In this document: one piece after another, positions 24,986 through 33,526 of the stretch
Position numbering within the stretch: the stretch's first letter is position 1
How the letters are laid out: each line of letters opens with the position of its first letter
Origin: Pseudomonas fluorescens
GTDB lineage: Bacteria > Pseudomonadota > Gammaproteobacteria > Pseudomonadales > Pseudomonadaceae
Reading direction: 5' to 3'
Assembly (NCBI RefSeq): GCF_000802965.1
Contig: NZ_JSAK01000020.1
Location: 62,001-126,000 of the forward strand
DNA: 64,000 bases
Made by a program: the position numbers and the translations under genes
Notes under the pieces: model-generated
Told to the model about the DNA's origin: nothing
Database searches by the model: none
The model's input: the letters and a program-made list of their open reading frames with translations, nothing else

Positions 24986-25459
24986 TCAGTTTGGCAAATG
25001 CCCCAAAGGCAACGCCCCCGGCGTCTTCACCGTATGAATCGCAAAGTTGCTGCGGATATCGCTCACACCCGGCAACTTCAACAAGCACCCGGTGAGAAAA
25101 CGGTCGTAGGCGCGCAAATCCGGCACCACCACCTGCAGCAGAAAATCCGATTCCCCAGACACCAGGAACGCCGAAATCACCTCAGGCAACGCCGTCACGG
25201 CCAAACGAAAAGACTCCGCCTGCTCGTCGTTATGGCGCTCTACCTTGACCCCGACAAACACGGTCAACCCAAGCCCGACCTCATCGCGATCCAGATTGAC
25301 CTGATAGCCACGAATCACCCCGGCTTCTTCAAGCATCCGCACCCGACGTAAACACGGCGAAGCCGACAGGCCGATTTCTTCCGCCAGTTGCACATTGCTC
25401 AGGCGTCCGTCCCGTTGCAGCGCGGCCAGAATTTTCCGGTCGTAAGCATCCAGTTTCAT
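24986..25459 (-). CDS. Lrp/AsnC-family transcriptional regulator
   Basis: A 157-residue leucine-responsive-type regulator: N-terminal winged HTH (LDAYDRKILAALQRDGRLSNVQLAEEIGLSASPCLRRVRMLEEAGVI) and a C-terminal RAM/ligand-binding domain (VGVKVERH, VSGESDFLLQVVVPDLRAYDRFL, SNFAIHTVK). I used ATG 25459 (MKLDAYDRK), the usual family start, over an upstream ATG. It is divergent from a LysE exporter, 145 bases apart; this pairing usually means the regulator controls the amino-acid exporter in response to its substrate. Confidence 0.92.
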   Translation of the reverse strand: MKLDAYDRKILAALQRDGRLSNVQLAEEIGLSASPCLRRVRMLEEAGVIRGYQVNLDRDEVGLGLTVFVGVKVERHNDEQAESFRLAVTALPEVISAFLVSGESDFLLQVVVPDLRAYDRFLTGCLLKLPGVSDIRSNFAIHTVKTPGALPLGHLPN

Positions 25460-25604
25460 GGTTTGGCAGATCCCGTTAGTCAAACGATCAGTTAATGGCA
25501 GGTTATGCCAACTTTCACCGCATTAGAAGCAAACTACGCAAGCACCTGCCCTGCCTTGGCGCTCTAGACTGGCCGTACCAAATCGACAACGAACGGGGTG
25601 CAAC

Positions 25605-26234
25605 ATGGCGGGACTGTGGCTGTTTTTCATGGCGCTGGCAGTGGTGTATTTGTTGCCTGGCCCCGACATGATCCTGTTACTGCAAACCGGCGCCCGACAG
25701 GGCAAAGGCGCGGCGCTGGCCACCGCCATCGGTTTGGCCATCGCCCGTGGTTGCCATGTGGCGCTGGCGGCACTGGGGTTGGCGGCGCTGTTCAAGGCTG
25801 CACCGTGGACGTTTGACCTGGTGCGTCTGGCAGGCGCGGCATACCTGTTGTGGATCGGCATTCAATGCCTGCGATCGACGCTCGTGCCAAACCTGAACGG
25901 TGCCGACGAATCCAACACTGACCCCCGTTGGCGCGAAGCGATCCAACGGGGTTTGTTGACCAACCTGCTTAACCCCAAGGCACTGCTGTTCTGTTCGGTA
26001 TTGCTGCCGCAGTTCATCGATCCAAACGCCGGGCCGGTGCTCGCGCAATTTGCGACCCTGGGCGTCATGTTGGTAGCCGTCGGTTTGCTGTTCGACAGCG
26101 CTTACGCCCTCGTCGGTGCGGCGCTTGGCCGATGGTTGCAACGCAGTCCATCGGCGCAGCGCCTGCAGCAGTGGCTATTCGGAAGCCTGTTGATCGGTTT
26201 CGCGGTGCGGCTGACGTTTGTTCAACAGGCTTGA
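25605..26234 (+). CDS. LysE/RhtB-family amino-acid exporter
   Basis: A 209-residue inner-membrane protein with six hydrophobic segments and the LysE signature PGPDMILLLQTGARQGKGAALATAIGLAIA, then AAYLLWIGIQCLRS and the central FxxGLLTNLLNPKALLFCSVLLPQF motif. Likely exports a neutral or basic amino acid; substrate unknown. Divergent Lrp neighbour supports amino-acid control. Its stop is three bases from the convergent stop of the TPR protein gene. Confidence 0.92.
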   Translation: MAGLWLFFMALAVVYLLPGPDMILLLQTGARQGKGAALATAIGLAIARGCHVALAALGLAALFKAAPWTFDLVRLAGAAYLLWIGIQCLRSTLVPNLNGADESNTDPRWREAIQRGLLTNLLNPKALLFCSVLLPQFIDPNAGPVLAQFATLGVMLVAVGLLFDSAYALVGAALGRWLQRSPSAQRLQQWLFGSLLIGFAVRLTFVQQA

Positions 26235-26237
26235 GGC

Positions 26238-28352
26238 TTATTGCTTACGGCGGCGACGATTGATCAACAGCAACGCCGCTGCCGTAACCGCGATCACGGA
26301 ACCATACTGCAGCGATTTTTTGTAGGGCCGCAGCGTCGAGCGGGCAGCATCAACGACCTGAGTTACATAGCGTTTGTTGGCGCTCTGAAACTCTGGATAC
26401 GGGCATTGATGACCGAAATTCACTGCCCAATCCACATAGGGACCTTCTTTGACGTAGCGTTGATAGAAGGCGTTATGCTCTTCAAGACTGCTATTCCAAC
26501 CCGCCGCCGCGCACAGCACCGCCGCAAACGCCTGGCTCGTATGCGGCAAATTGTCGGCGGCGCGACTGGCCAACGCCGTGGCGACGAACCGATAGTGATA
26601 ACGTTGATCAGGTTGTGCGGCACTGGCCTGCTGACGTTTCACTTCGTCCTGGGCCACCAGCGGCCCGACTTTAAGCTCGGTGGTTTCGAGGCTGTAGTTA
26701 CCGCCGAACGTCGCGTAATCAGGGGCCATTTCGTAGCCCAGTATGTCCATCCCCCATTCACGCGCCATCCAGCCCGCATTAAATAACGCAGCGGCGCGAC
26801 GGGTTGGCCACCATGCAGCGTCCGCTTCATCAAGCATCTGGCCATACGCCTTGGCCTTGTTTTGCAGATCACTATTATCGAAATACGCCGGCGCCTCTTC
26901 GTAGCGCCCTTCCCGTAGCAAGCGTCGCCCGAGTAAATTGCGCAGGCTCGCCGCCACCGGCAAAGGCACGTAATTATCACGGTCCTGCTGGCTGAGCGGC
27001 GGCGGTGCCGACACCTGGGTGTCGACATAATGCTTGAGTTCATCAAGCGTCAGCACACGCTCGGCCACGGTGGCTGCGTCGAACCAATAGATGTTTTGAC
27101 TGCGATAAAGTTGATCGAAAGCTTGCAGGTAATCCCCGCGTTGCAGGGCCAGAATCGCGCTTTCACCTTCGACCCGACACTTGGGCTGAAGCGTTTCGTA
27201 ATCGTAGTCCGGCGTTCTCCGGTCACCCCAGGATTCACTCTGCGGGAAGGCCTGGGCCGCCTTCGCATAAGCAGCAGCTGCGGCGCTTTTATCGCCGTCA
27301 CGCATGGCCAGTTTGGCCCGCAGCCACCACGCCAGGCCACCATCGCCGGCGTGCTCGAGGAAGGCTTTGGCACTGGCGTAATCACCCTGTTGATAATTCA
27401 TCGCCGCCAGGCGATCGGCGTTATCTAGACTGCCGCGCGTGCTGCTTTGAAGGAGATTGATCAACTTCTGTTCGTTCGACGGTTGATCACCGAATGACCA
27501 GCCGAGTCGACTTATCAGCGATGCGGTAACCAATTGCTGTACCGGTTTCCCCTTAAGCAAACCAGTCAGCTGATCCTCAGGCATCGCCGCCAGATCGGCC
27601 ATCAACAATTTCAGCGAGGTATAACCCACCGCCGAACCATGAACATTCTGCGCGGCGTAGAGTTCGATCGCGCTGTTCCAGTCACCGTCTGTGCGGGCCA
27701 CGCGGGCCTCTTCACCAAGGCTGGCGACGCCCAGCTCCAGCGGATCGCTGAAGCCGTCGACACTCAATTGGCGTGCCTGCTCGAAGGCCTTGCGTGACTG
27801 CGCCAGCAGGTCGGGAGCCGCGCCCGCCTCCGCGCTCATGGCGAACAACGACCGGCCCAACGAGTACGCGGCCCAAGTGCTGCGCAACGCACGTTGATCG
27901 GCCGGCAACGCCAACACTTTCTGGAAGTATTCGGCCGCCAGTGCGTGATCACCGGCGCTGAATGCCACGGCTCCGGCCAGGTAGAGTGTGAGTTCAGCCG
28001 GCAGGTTCGCGCCCTGAACCTCAACCTGACGCGCATCGGCCAAACCCCGAAACTGTTTCACCAGCGCTTGCTGTTCCACCGTCAAACCGGTTTGTTCGGC
28101 CAGGTTTCGCTGCTCCGCATAATCGGAAGCTTCCATGCCGTAGGCGGCTGGCGCAACAGTCTTTAATCCGGCAATCGCGTGGCCGAGACGGCTGACCTCG
28201 AAGCTGAAGTTGCCTTCAGGCAGTTCCGCCAGTGATTGGCCACGGTTGTCCAGCAGACGCATGGGAAAATCCGGTCCGCAGGCCAGCGCCGAACCCAGCG
28301 GCAAGCTGAGGCTCATGCAAAGCAAATGACGCGGCCAGTTACGGGTAAACAT
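26238..28352 (-). CDS. Exported TPR-rich protein of unknown function with C-terminal membrane anchor
   Basis: A 704-residue protein that I cannot assign to a named family. It has a signal peptide (MFTRNWPRHLLCMSLSLPLG..., then LACGPDF), a long alpha-helical body with TPR-like repeats (EYFQKVLALPADQRALRSTW, KAFLEHAGDGGLAWWLRAKLAM followed by KSAAAAAYAKAAQAFP, and others), conserved-looking aromatic segments (WFDAA, GWMAREWGMDILGYEMAPDY) and a C-terminal hydrophobic helix ending INRRRRKQ, so it is probably periplasmic and anchored at the C-terminus. ATG 28352 follows AAGGAGCG and is 14 bases inside the end of the upstream DUF3142 gene, so the two are co-translated. Confidence 0.8.
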   Translation of the reverse strand: MFTRNWPRHLLCMSLSLPLGSALACGPDFPMRLLDNRGQSLAELPEGNFSFEVSRLGHAIAGLKTVAPAAYGMEASDYAEQRNLAEQTGLTVEQQALVKQFRGLADARQVEVQGANLPAELTLYLAGAVAFSAGDHALAAEYFQKVLALPADQRALRSTWAAYSLGRSLFAMSAEAGAAPDLLAQSRKAFEQARQLSVDGFSDPLELGVASLGEEARVARTDGDWNSAIELYAAQNVHGSAVGYTSLKLLMADLAAMPEDQLTGLLKGKPVQQLVTASLISRLGWSFGDQPSNEQKLINLLQSSTRGSLDNADRLAAMNYQQGDYASAKAFLEHAGDGGLAWWLRAKLAMRDGDKSAAAAAYAKAAQAFPQSESWGDRRTPDYDYETLQPKCRVEGESAILALQRGDYLQAFDQLYRSQNIYWFDAATVAERVLTLDELKHYVDTQVSAPPPLSQQDRDNYVPLPVAASLRNLLGRRLLREGRYEEAPAYFDNSDLQNKAKAYGQMLDEADAAWWPTRRAAALFNAGWMAREWGMDILGYEMAPDYATFGGNYSLETTELKVGPLVAQDEVKRQQASAAQPDQRYHYRFVATALASRAADNLPHTSQAFAAVLCAAAGWNSSLEEHNAFYQRYVKEGPYVDWAVNFGHQCPYPEFQSANKRYVTQVVDAARSTLRPYKKSLQYGSVIAVTAAALLLINRRRRKQ

Positions 28353-29535
28353 TCGACGCTCCTTGATCAATTTTTGCGCAGCGCGCCCAACCGATGGCAC
28401 GCTGCCCGCCGGCCGCTATCCGGCCATCGCGTTGGCGGGTGAAGGTAAGCAGATCCGGTTGCTGTTGCAACGCATAACCGGCCAGTGCATCGGCGCCTTC
28501 ACAGCCCTGCGCTACCAGGGTCAGTCGCTCGGGCCAGGCACTGTCGAGGTTGCCCTCGTTCGAGATACCGATGTCATAGAGGTCGTTCTGGGCCGAGAGT
28601 TTCAGCGCCAACCGACTGACCAGCACATCACCGCGAGCCACCGCGCGCAACGTCGTCAGGCTCCAGGCTCGACGGTCATTGGCCAGTGGCAGGCGAAACC
28701 AAATCAACCCGGCCAAGTGCGCGGGTGGGTCGTTGCGCAACTCGATGCCGAGTTTGCTCAGTTGTTGCGGGTCGGCCAGCAATTCCCGGCGCTCGCCACC
28801 CCGATCGAGCAGCACCTCGCTTTCCACAATTGGCGCGCCACTGGTGCCTGGCAACAACGCCACGCCATAGGCGGGCAGCGCCAGATAGAACGGTTTCGAC
28901 GAGATGCGACTCCAGGCCTTGGCCCATTGCCGCGCCTGATCCGCATCAAACAATCCCCTACGCGGATCGCTCACCGCATGCACCTGCAACACGCTGCTGT
29001 CGACTGTGGATAACAACGCAGGCAGTTCAGGACTGTCGAGCCAGGCCGGCAACGCGGTAATGCTCAGCGGCAACGTTGGGGGTAAACGCGCGTGCAAGTG
29101 CGTCAGAAATTCGCGATAGGCCGGTAGCCGAGCATTGCCCGCATCGTGGTCGATTTCCACACCGGCGAGGGTCAGCCCTTGAGCCTGCCAATCGCTGATC
29201 ACCTGCTGAATCTGCGCTGTCACCTCGTCCTGATTCAATGACTGAAGCTGACCATCAAGGCGGATCACCGCAATCAGCGGACGCCCATCACGGCTTAGCA
29301 GCACCGGATCAATTTTCGCCCGACTCCAACCTGCTTGCGGGAAAGCCTGTAACGCGAGTATCCGCAGGGTCGAAAATTCTGCGCGGCTGTCCCTTAACGC
29401 AGCGTCATGGGCCGGCGTCCATTGTCTTTGCCAGACGTAAAGTTGCTGATCGAGCGCTGGGGCGTCCTGCCGTTCGCAACCATTGAGCAGCAAAAGCGCC
29501 GCCAACGACACGAACAATCGGGTGATTAAAACCAT
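28339..29535 (-). CDS. DUF3142-domain lipoprotein
   Basis: A 398-residue protein with a lipoprotein signal (LFVSLAALLLLNGC, lipobox LNGC) and a DUF3142-type body: LYVWQRQWTPAHDAAL, a DGR-x-L-I-A-V-IRLDGQ strand, GVEIDHDAGNARLPAYREFL, LPLSITALPAWLD and PFYLALPAYGVALL. The alternating strands with acidic ends (EIDHD) look like a TIM-barrel hydrolase fold, but the family has no established activity. Overlaps the TPR gene by 14 bases; both are preceded by no other co-directional gene within 110 bases. Confidence 0.85.
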   Translation of the reverse strand: MVLITRLFVSLAALLLLNGCERQDAPALDQQLYVWQRQWTPAHDAALRDSRAEFSTLRILALQAFPQAGWSRAKIDPVLLSRDGRPLIAVIRLDGQLQSLNQDEVTAQIQQVISDWQAQGLTLAGVEIDHDAGNARLPAYREFLTHLHARLPPTLPLSITALPAWLDSPELPALLSTVDSSVLQVHAVSDPRRGLFDADQARQWAKAWSRISSKPFYLALPAYGVALLPGTSGAPIVESEVLLDRGGERRELLADPQQLSKLGIELRNDPPAHLAGLIWFRLPLANDRRAWSLTTLRAVARGDVLVSRLALKLSAQNDLYDIGISNEGNLDSAWPERLTLVAQGCEGADALAGYALQQQPDLLTFTRQRDGRIAAGGQRAIGWARCAKIDQGASNVYP

Positions 29536-29561
29536 TAGAAATGCCTGTCCCTGAAATGCAG

Positions 29562-29585
29562 AAAGGGCCTGTCACGGCCCTTTTT
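29562..29585 (-). terminator. Hairpin after the flavoprotein fusion gene
   Basis: AAAGGGCC/GGCCCTTT stem with a TGTCAC-type loop and A/T flanks; placed between the stop at 29649 and the next start at 29535 on the minus strand. Confidence 0.7.
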
Positions 29586-29648
29586 CGTACTGCGCCTTAC
29601 CCTACTCAGCCATCGGCCGATGGGCAATGCTGGCTTGCTGCGCCCCCC

Positions 29649-31679
29649 TCAGATATCCAGGACCAAAGGCTGCGTTCCTTGAGCAGGAATCGCACAGCAG
29701 ATCAGTACGTGCCCTGCATCCGGCACTTCCGCCGGTGGCTGTGGGTAATTCACCTGGCCGCTGATCAGGCGAGTCTTGCAGGTCCCGCAGGAGCCTCCGC
29801 GACAACTGAATTCAGGATGCAAGCCACGGCTTTCCGCCAACTCCAGCAAACTACCCGCATCAGGCTGCCAGCGCGCTTCCTTCGCCGAGCGCTGGAACAC
29901 CACCGGCAATGACGTCGTTGCGGCGGGCGGTTGTTCGATAACCACCGCATCGGGATCGGGTTGCCGGCGCAATGTGGAAGGACCGAACGTTTCCGCGTGG
30001 ATCCGTGCATCGCGGATATCCAGTTCCCGCAGGCCGTCGTACATCGCCTGGGTAAAACTGCCGGGACCACACAGGATAAAATCCAACTGATCGTAGTCGT
30101 CGACCTCAAGCAGGTCTTGAAGCAGCGCGACATCAATCCGCCCGGGCAAATCGAAGTCCTCACCCTCCCGGGCGTCCACTTCCGGTTGACTGAGCAGGCG
30201 CACTACCCTGACTGCATCACCCGCACTCTCGAGCAAGCGATCCAGCTCGGGACGAAACGCTTGATCCGCCAAGGTCCGCGAACTTTGTAGAAACCAGGTC
30301 GGGCGGATACGGCGAGTGCGCAAACCTTGATATACCACCTCACGCAGCATCGATAGCAGCGGCGTAATGCCAACGCCAGCAGCCAGCAATATCAACGGCC
30401 GGCGTTCGTGGGGCGCCACGGTGAAATGCCCTTGAGGTGCGCGCGCCTCCAGTAAATCGCCCACCGATATCTGCTCATGCAGGTGCGAAGAAACGCGCCC
30501 ATCACGCTTCACACTAATGCGGAAGAAATCATCGGACGGCGCGCTCGACAAGCTGTAGGTGCGGATATGCACCTCCCCATCAATGTCGAATCGCAGCGGC
30601 AAATGCTGACCGGCCTGGAACAACGGCAGACCGGCTCCGTCGGACGGCTCGAAATAGATCGAGCGAATGTTGTGACTTTCCGCTTCTATGCGGACTACCC
30701 GCAACGGTCGCCATTGATCGCCCAAGGCTTTTGCTTGCAGCCGTGCCTTCGCTTGGTCCCAGGTTCCGGTGAGCAAACTGGTGGGTGACACGCCGTCGAA
30801 ACGCCAGCGCAAACCTAAAGCGGCGGGTCGACGCACCAAATGTTCCACGTGGAACTTCCATAAACGTTCGGCACCTTGAAATGCTTCGACCTGCGGCCCC
30901 TCAAGGATAATTTCGGTGCGCCCACTAAGGTGCAGTAGGTCACCGGAATTGAAATCGATGAACAACAAACCAGCCTTTGGGTTAATCAGCAGATTGCCCA
31001 AGGTATTGAAAAACAGGTTGCCGGCGAAATCCGGGATGGTCAGGCAATTGCCCTCAACCTGCACGAATCCTGCCTGGCCGCCGCGGTGTGAAACATCCAC
31101 CGAACGCTCGCCCTCAACGTCCACGAAGCTGGCAACAAAGAATGTGTCGGCCGCTTCGATCATTGCTGTGGCTGCGTCATCCAGATCGCTGAGGTGCTGT
31201 GCGATGCGCGTCGTCGGATCTGCCAACGGGACCGAACGAAACTGGCGCAATTGGATGTACTGCGGGCAATTGCCGTAGGACTGTTCCACCGTCACCCCGA
31301 ATCCACTTGCCGACACGGCCTCGACTCGCCCATTGATCCGGTTGCGCCGGCGAGTGTGCAGTTCGATCCCCAGCAGGCCGATTGCCGCACCATCGCTCAA
31401 TTGCGCTGGATCGTCCGCAGCCGGCAGGCTGCCGAATTGCAACAGCCCCGGCTCAGGTGAATGAGCAAAGCCTGGTTCACCTTCCAACACGCTGGCCCAA
31501 GGATTACCGTCCGCATCCACCGCGCCGTACAGCATGAACGGCAGTTGCTGATAGAACGTACGGTGTTGGTCAGGCATCTCGCGGCGAATCACCCTACGAC
31601 CCAACGTCTCCATTCGATCGACTACGCCTACATGTGCCTGCAACTGTTTCTCGCCGGCATGCCACGGTGAATGATCCAT
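29649..31679 (-). CDS. PNPOx-like flavin domain / ferredoxin reductase / [2Fe-2S] ferredoxin fusion
   Basis: A 676-residue three-part redox protein. Residues about 20-300 form a pyridoxamine-phosphate-oxidase-like split-barrel (FYQQLPFMLYGAVDADGNPWASVL, FVASF...GGQAGFVQVEGN, NLLINPKAGLLFIDF). Residues about 320-560 are an FNR-type reductase (FAD: IRTYSLSSAP; NAD(P): LLAAGVGITPLLSMLREV; FILCGPGSF). The C-terminus is a plant-type [2Fe-2S] ferredoxin with FSCRGGSCGTCKTRL and a distal CC pair. So NAD(P)H electrons could flow through FAD and the cluster to the N-terminal flavin site; the substrate is unknown. ATG 31679 with GGGAGAAG upstream fits; the longer frame runs into the GST gene. Contains a parS site. 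Confidence 0.88.
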   Translation of the reverse strand: MDHSPWHAGEKQLQAHVGVVDRMETLGRRVIRREMPDQHRTFYQQLPFMLYGAVDADGNPWASVLEGEPGFAHSPEPGLLQFGSLPAADDPAQLSDGAAIGLLGIELHTRRRNRINGRVEAVSASGFGVTVEQSYGNCPQYIQLRQFRSVPLADPTTRIAQHLSDLDDAATAMIEAADTFFVASFVDVEGERSVDVSHRGGQAGFVQVEGNCLTIPDFAGNLFFNTLGNLLINPKAGLLFIDFNSGDLLHLSGRTEIILEGPQVEAFQGAERLWKFHVEHLVRRPAALGLRWRFDGVSPTSLLTGTWDQAKARLQAKALGDQWRPLRVVRIEAESHNIRSIYFEPSDGAGLPLFQAGQHLPLRFDIDGEVHIRTYSLSSAPSDDFFRISVKRDGRVSSHLHEQISVGDLLEARAPQGHFTVAPHERRPLILLAAGVGITPLLSMLREVVYQGLRTRRIRPTWFLQSSRTLADQAFRPELDRLLESAGDAVRVVRLLSQPEVDAREGEDFDLPGRIDVALLQDLLEVDDYDQLDFILCGPGSFTQAMYDGLRELDIRDARIHAETFGPSTLRRQPDPDAVVIEQPPAATTSLPVVFQRSAKEARWQPDAGSLLELAESRGLHPEFSCRGGSCGTCKTRLISGQVNYPQPPAEVPDAGHVLICCAIPAQGTQPLVLDI
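30841..30856. other. parS: parS site (inside the flavoprotein fusion gene)
   Basis: TGTTCCACGTGGAACT with perfect 14-base palindromic core; encodes FHVE in the host gene. Confidence 0.9.
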
Positions 31680-31741
31680 TACGGCTTCTCCCTGCGCCAA
31701 CGGCGCAGCGTGAACGGCCCGACAAACCCGGGCCGAAAGCA

Positions 31742-32368
31742 TCAGGCAGTCTTTTGCAGGCCGGCGACGGTGCGCGGCATGCCGACGAAACCGGGCAAGG
31801 CTTCGACACGCGCCAGCCAGGCGCGAATGTTGGCGTAGTCGTCGAGCGAGACATTGCCTTCCGGCGCATGCGCGATGTAGCTATAGGCCGCAACGTCGGC
31901 AATGGTTGGCTCGCTACCAGCCAGATAAGTCGTGTTGGCCAATTCCTGGTCGACCACCTTGAGCACGGTGTGGGCGTAAGGAATCACTTCTTCAGGCTTA
32001 TACGGCGCACCAAACACGGTGATCAGTCTCGCCCTGGCCGGGCCGAAAGCGATGGGACCTGCGGCGGCGGACAACCAGCGCTGCACTTTGGCGGCACCGA
32101 CCGGATCGGCTGGCAACCAGCGACCGTCGCCGTACTTTTGCGCCAGATAGACCAGGATCGCGTTGGAGTCCGCCAACACCACACCGTTGTCATCCAGTAC
32201 AGGCACCTGGCCAAACACGTTGAGTGCAAGGAACTCCGGTTTCTTATGCTCACCCTTGGCCAGGTCGATGAAGATCAGCTCGGTAGGCAGTTGCAGCAGC
32301 GAGAGCATCAGTTCCACACGGTGTGCGTGGCCGGAACGTGGGAAGTTGTAGAGTTTGATGGCTTGCAT
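31742..32368 (-). CDS. Glutathione S-transferase
   Basis: A 208-residue GST with thioredoxin-like N-domain (MQAIKLYNFPRSGHAHRVELMLSLL; the Ser/Arg region is the glutathione-activating site), the cis-Pro segment FGQVPVLDDNGVVLADSNAILVYLAQKYG with the GSH-binding DSN, and an all-helical C-domain with ADVAAYSYIAHAPEG as N-capping box. ATG 32368 is preferred to an upstream GTG. Co-directional with the LysR gene before it and the flavoprotein fusion after it (62 bases to the latter's start), which suggests detoxification or redox use by one unit. Confidence 0.92.
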   Translation of the reverse strand: MQAIKLYNFPRSGHAHRVELMLSLLQLPTELIFIDLAKGEHKKPEFLALNVFGQVPVLDDNGVVLADSNAILVYLAQKYGDGRWLPADPVGAAKVQRWLSAAAGPIAFGPARARLITVFGAPYKPEEVIPYAHTVLKVVDQELANTTYLAGSEPTIADVAAYSYIAHAPEGNVSLDDYANIRAWLARVEALPGFVGMPRTVAGLQKTA

Positions 32369-32498
32369 GGTCGACTCCGCGAGTAAGTGGCGCTGTTCGG
32401 GAGAGATCAGCACCGTTGGCGGCCATCTTCTACCAGTCACCAAAACAACAGAATAACCATCAAACGCAATCCATTATTTCGCTGAGTGAAACAAACCA

Positions 32499-33401
32499 TC
32501 AAGCCCGTAATGCCGGATGCTCTCGGAGCGCCTTCACCGTAAAGTCGACAAAACTGCGAACCCGCGTCGCAGCCTTGCGCCCGCCCTGATAGATCACATG
32601 GATGGGCAGTGGCGGCATTTCGAAATCCGCCAGTACGATTTCCAGCTCCCCGGCCGCCACTTTGCTCGCCGACTGATAAGACAGCACGCGAGTGAAGCCC
32701 AGACCAAGGGCGGCGGCGGTAATGGCCGCCTGATTCGCCGTCACGGTGAGTCGCGGATCTGCCCGAACACTCAGCGGTTCGCCATCCTCAAGGAAAGGCC
32801 AGTTTTTCAACTGACCGATCGCGGATGTCGCAATGATCGGCGCGTCAGCCAATTCTTGTGGATGTTTTGGCCGACCATGGGTTGCCAGAAACTGCGGTGA
32901 TGCACAGATCACCCGCCGCACTTCACCCACTCGAATCGCATGCTGATTGCTATCAGGAAGCTCGCCGATGCGCACTGCCACATCAATGCCCTCCTCGACC
33001 ACACTCACCACCCGGTCAACCAGCAGCGCATTGATCGTGACGTCGGGGAATTGCGTCAGAAAACTCACCATCAGCGGTGTGATAAACAACTCACCAAATA
33101 ACACCGGCGCAGTGATTGTGAGTTGCCCACGTGGTTGGGCATGACTGCCCGCTGCCGAGTCCTCTGCTTCCTGCACCTCAGCGAGAATTCTCCGACAGTC
33201 CTCCAGATACCGCTGGCCCGCCTCGCTCAGATGGACGCTGCGCGTTGTGCGAGTAAGCAAGTGCGTACCGATGCGCTTCTCCAGCGCTGCCACCGCTCGG
33301 GTAACGCTGGCCGCCGACAGGCCCAGGCGCCGTGCCGCTGCAGAGAAACCCTGCTCTTGGGCTACGGCGGCGAAGACCTGCATTTCCTGGAAGCGATCCA
33401 T
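32499..33401 (-). CDS. LysR-family transcriptional regulator
   Basis: A 300-residue LTTR: N-terminal HTH (MDRFQEMQVFAAVAQEQGFSAAARRLGLSAASVTRAVAALE), then the substrate-binding domain typical of the DsdC/AaeR-like subgroup (LTITAPVLFGELFITPLM, INALLVDRVVSVVEEGIDVAVRIGEL, LGFTRVLSYQSA). Ligand unknown. It is encoded co-directionally upstream of the GST gene rather than divergently, with a 130-base gap. Start ATG 33401 with GAGGG upstream. A REP pair separates it from glmS. Confidence 0.92.
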   Translation of the reverse strand: MDRFQEMQVFAAVAQEQGFSAAARRLGLSAASVTRAVAALEKRIGTHLLTRTTRSVHLSEAGQRYLEDCRRILAEVQEAEDSAAGSHAQPRGQLTITAPVLFGELFITPLMVSFLTQFPDVTINALLVDRVVSVVEEGIDVAVRIGELPDSNQHAIRVGEVRRVICASPQFLATHGRPKHPQELADAPIIATSAIGQLKNWPFLEDGEPLSVRADPRLTVTANQAAITAAALGLGFTRVLSYQSASKVAAGELEIVLADFEMPPLPIHVIYQGGRKAATRVRSFVDFTVKALREHPALRA

Positions 33402-33423
33402 TAAGGAACCCTCGTTAAAAATC

Positions 33424-33500
33424 AAAAGATCGCAGCCTGCGGCGGCTCCTGCAGGTGTATATCAATTCCCTGTAGGAGCCGCCGCAGGCTGCGATCTTTT
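33424..33500. repeat. REP inverted pair (REPIN-like)
   Basis: Two full arms, AAAAGATCGCAGCCTGCGGC + GGCTCCTGCAGG and CCTGTAGGAGCC + GCCGCAGGCTGCGATCTTTT, around an 18-base spacer; the most complete pair in the window. Confidence 0.9.
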
Positions 33501-33526
33501 TTGCTTTTTCGCTATCTGTGGATAAC

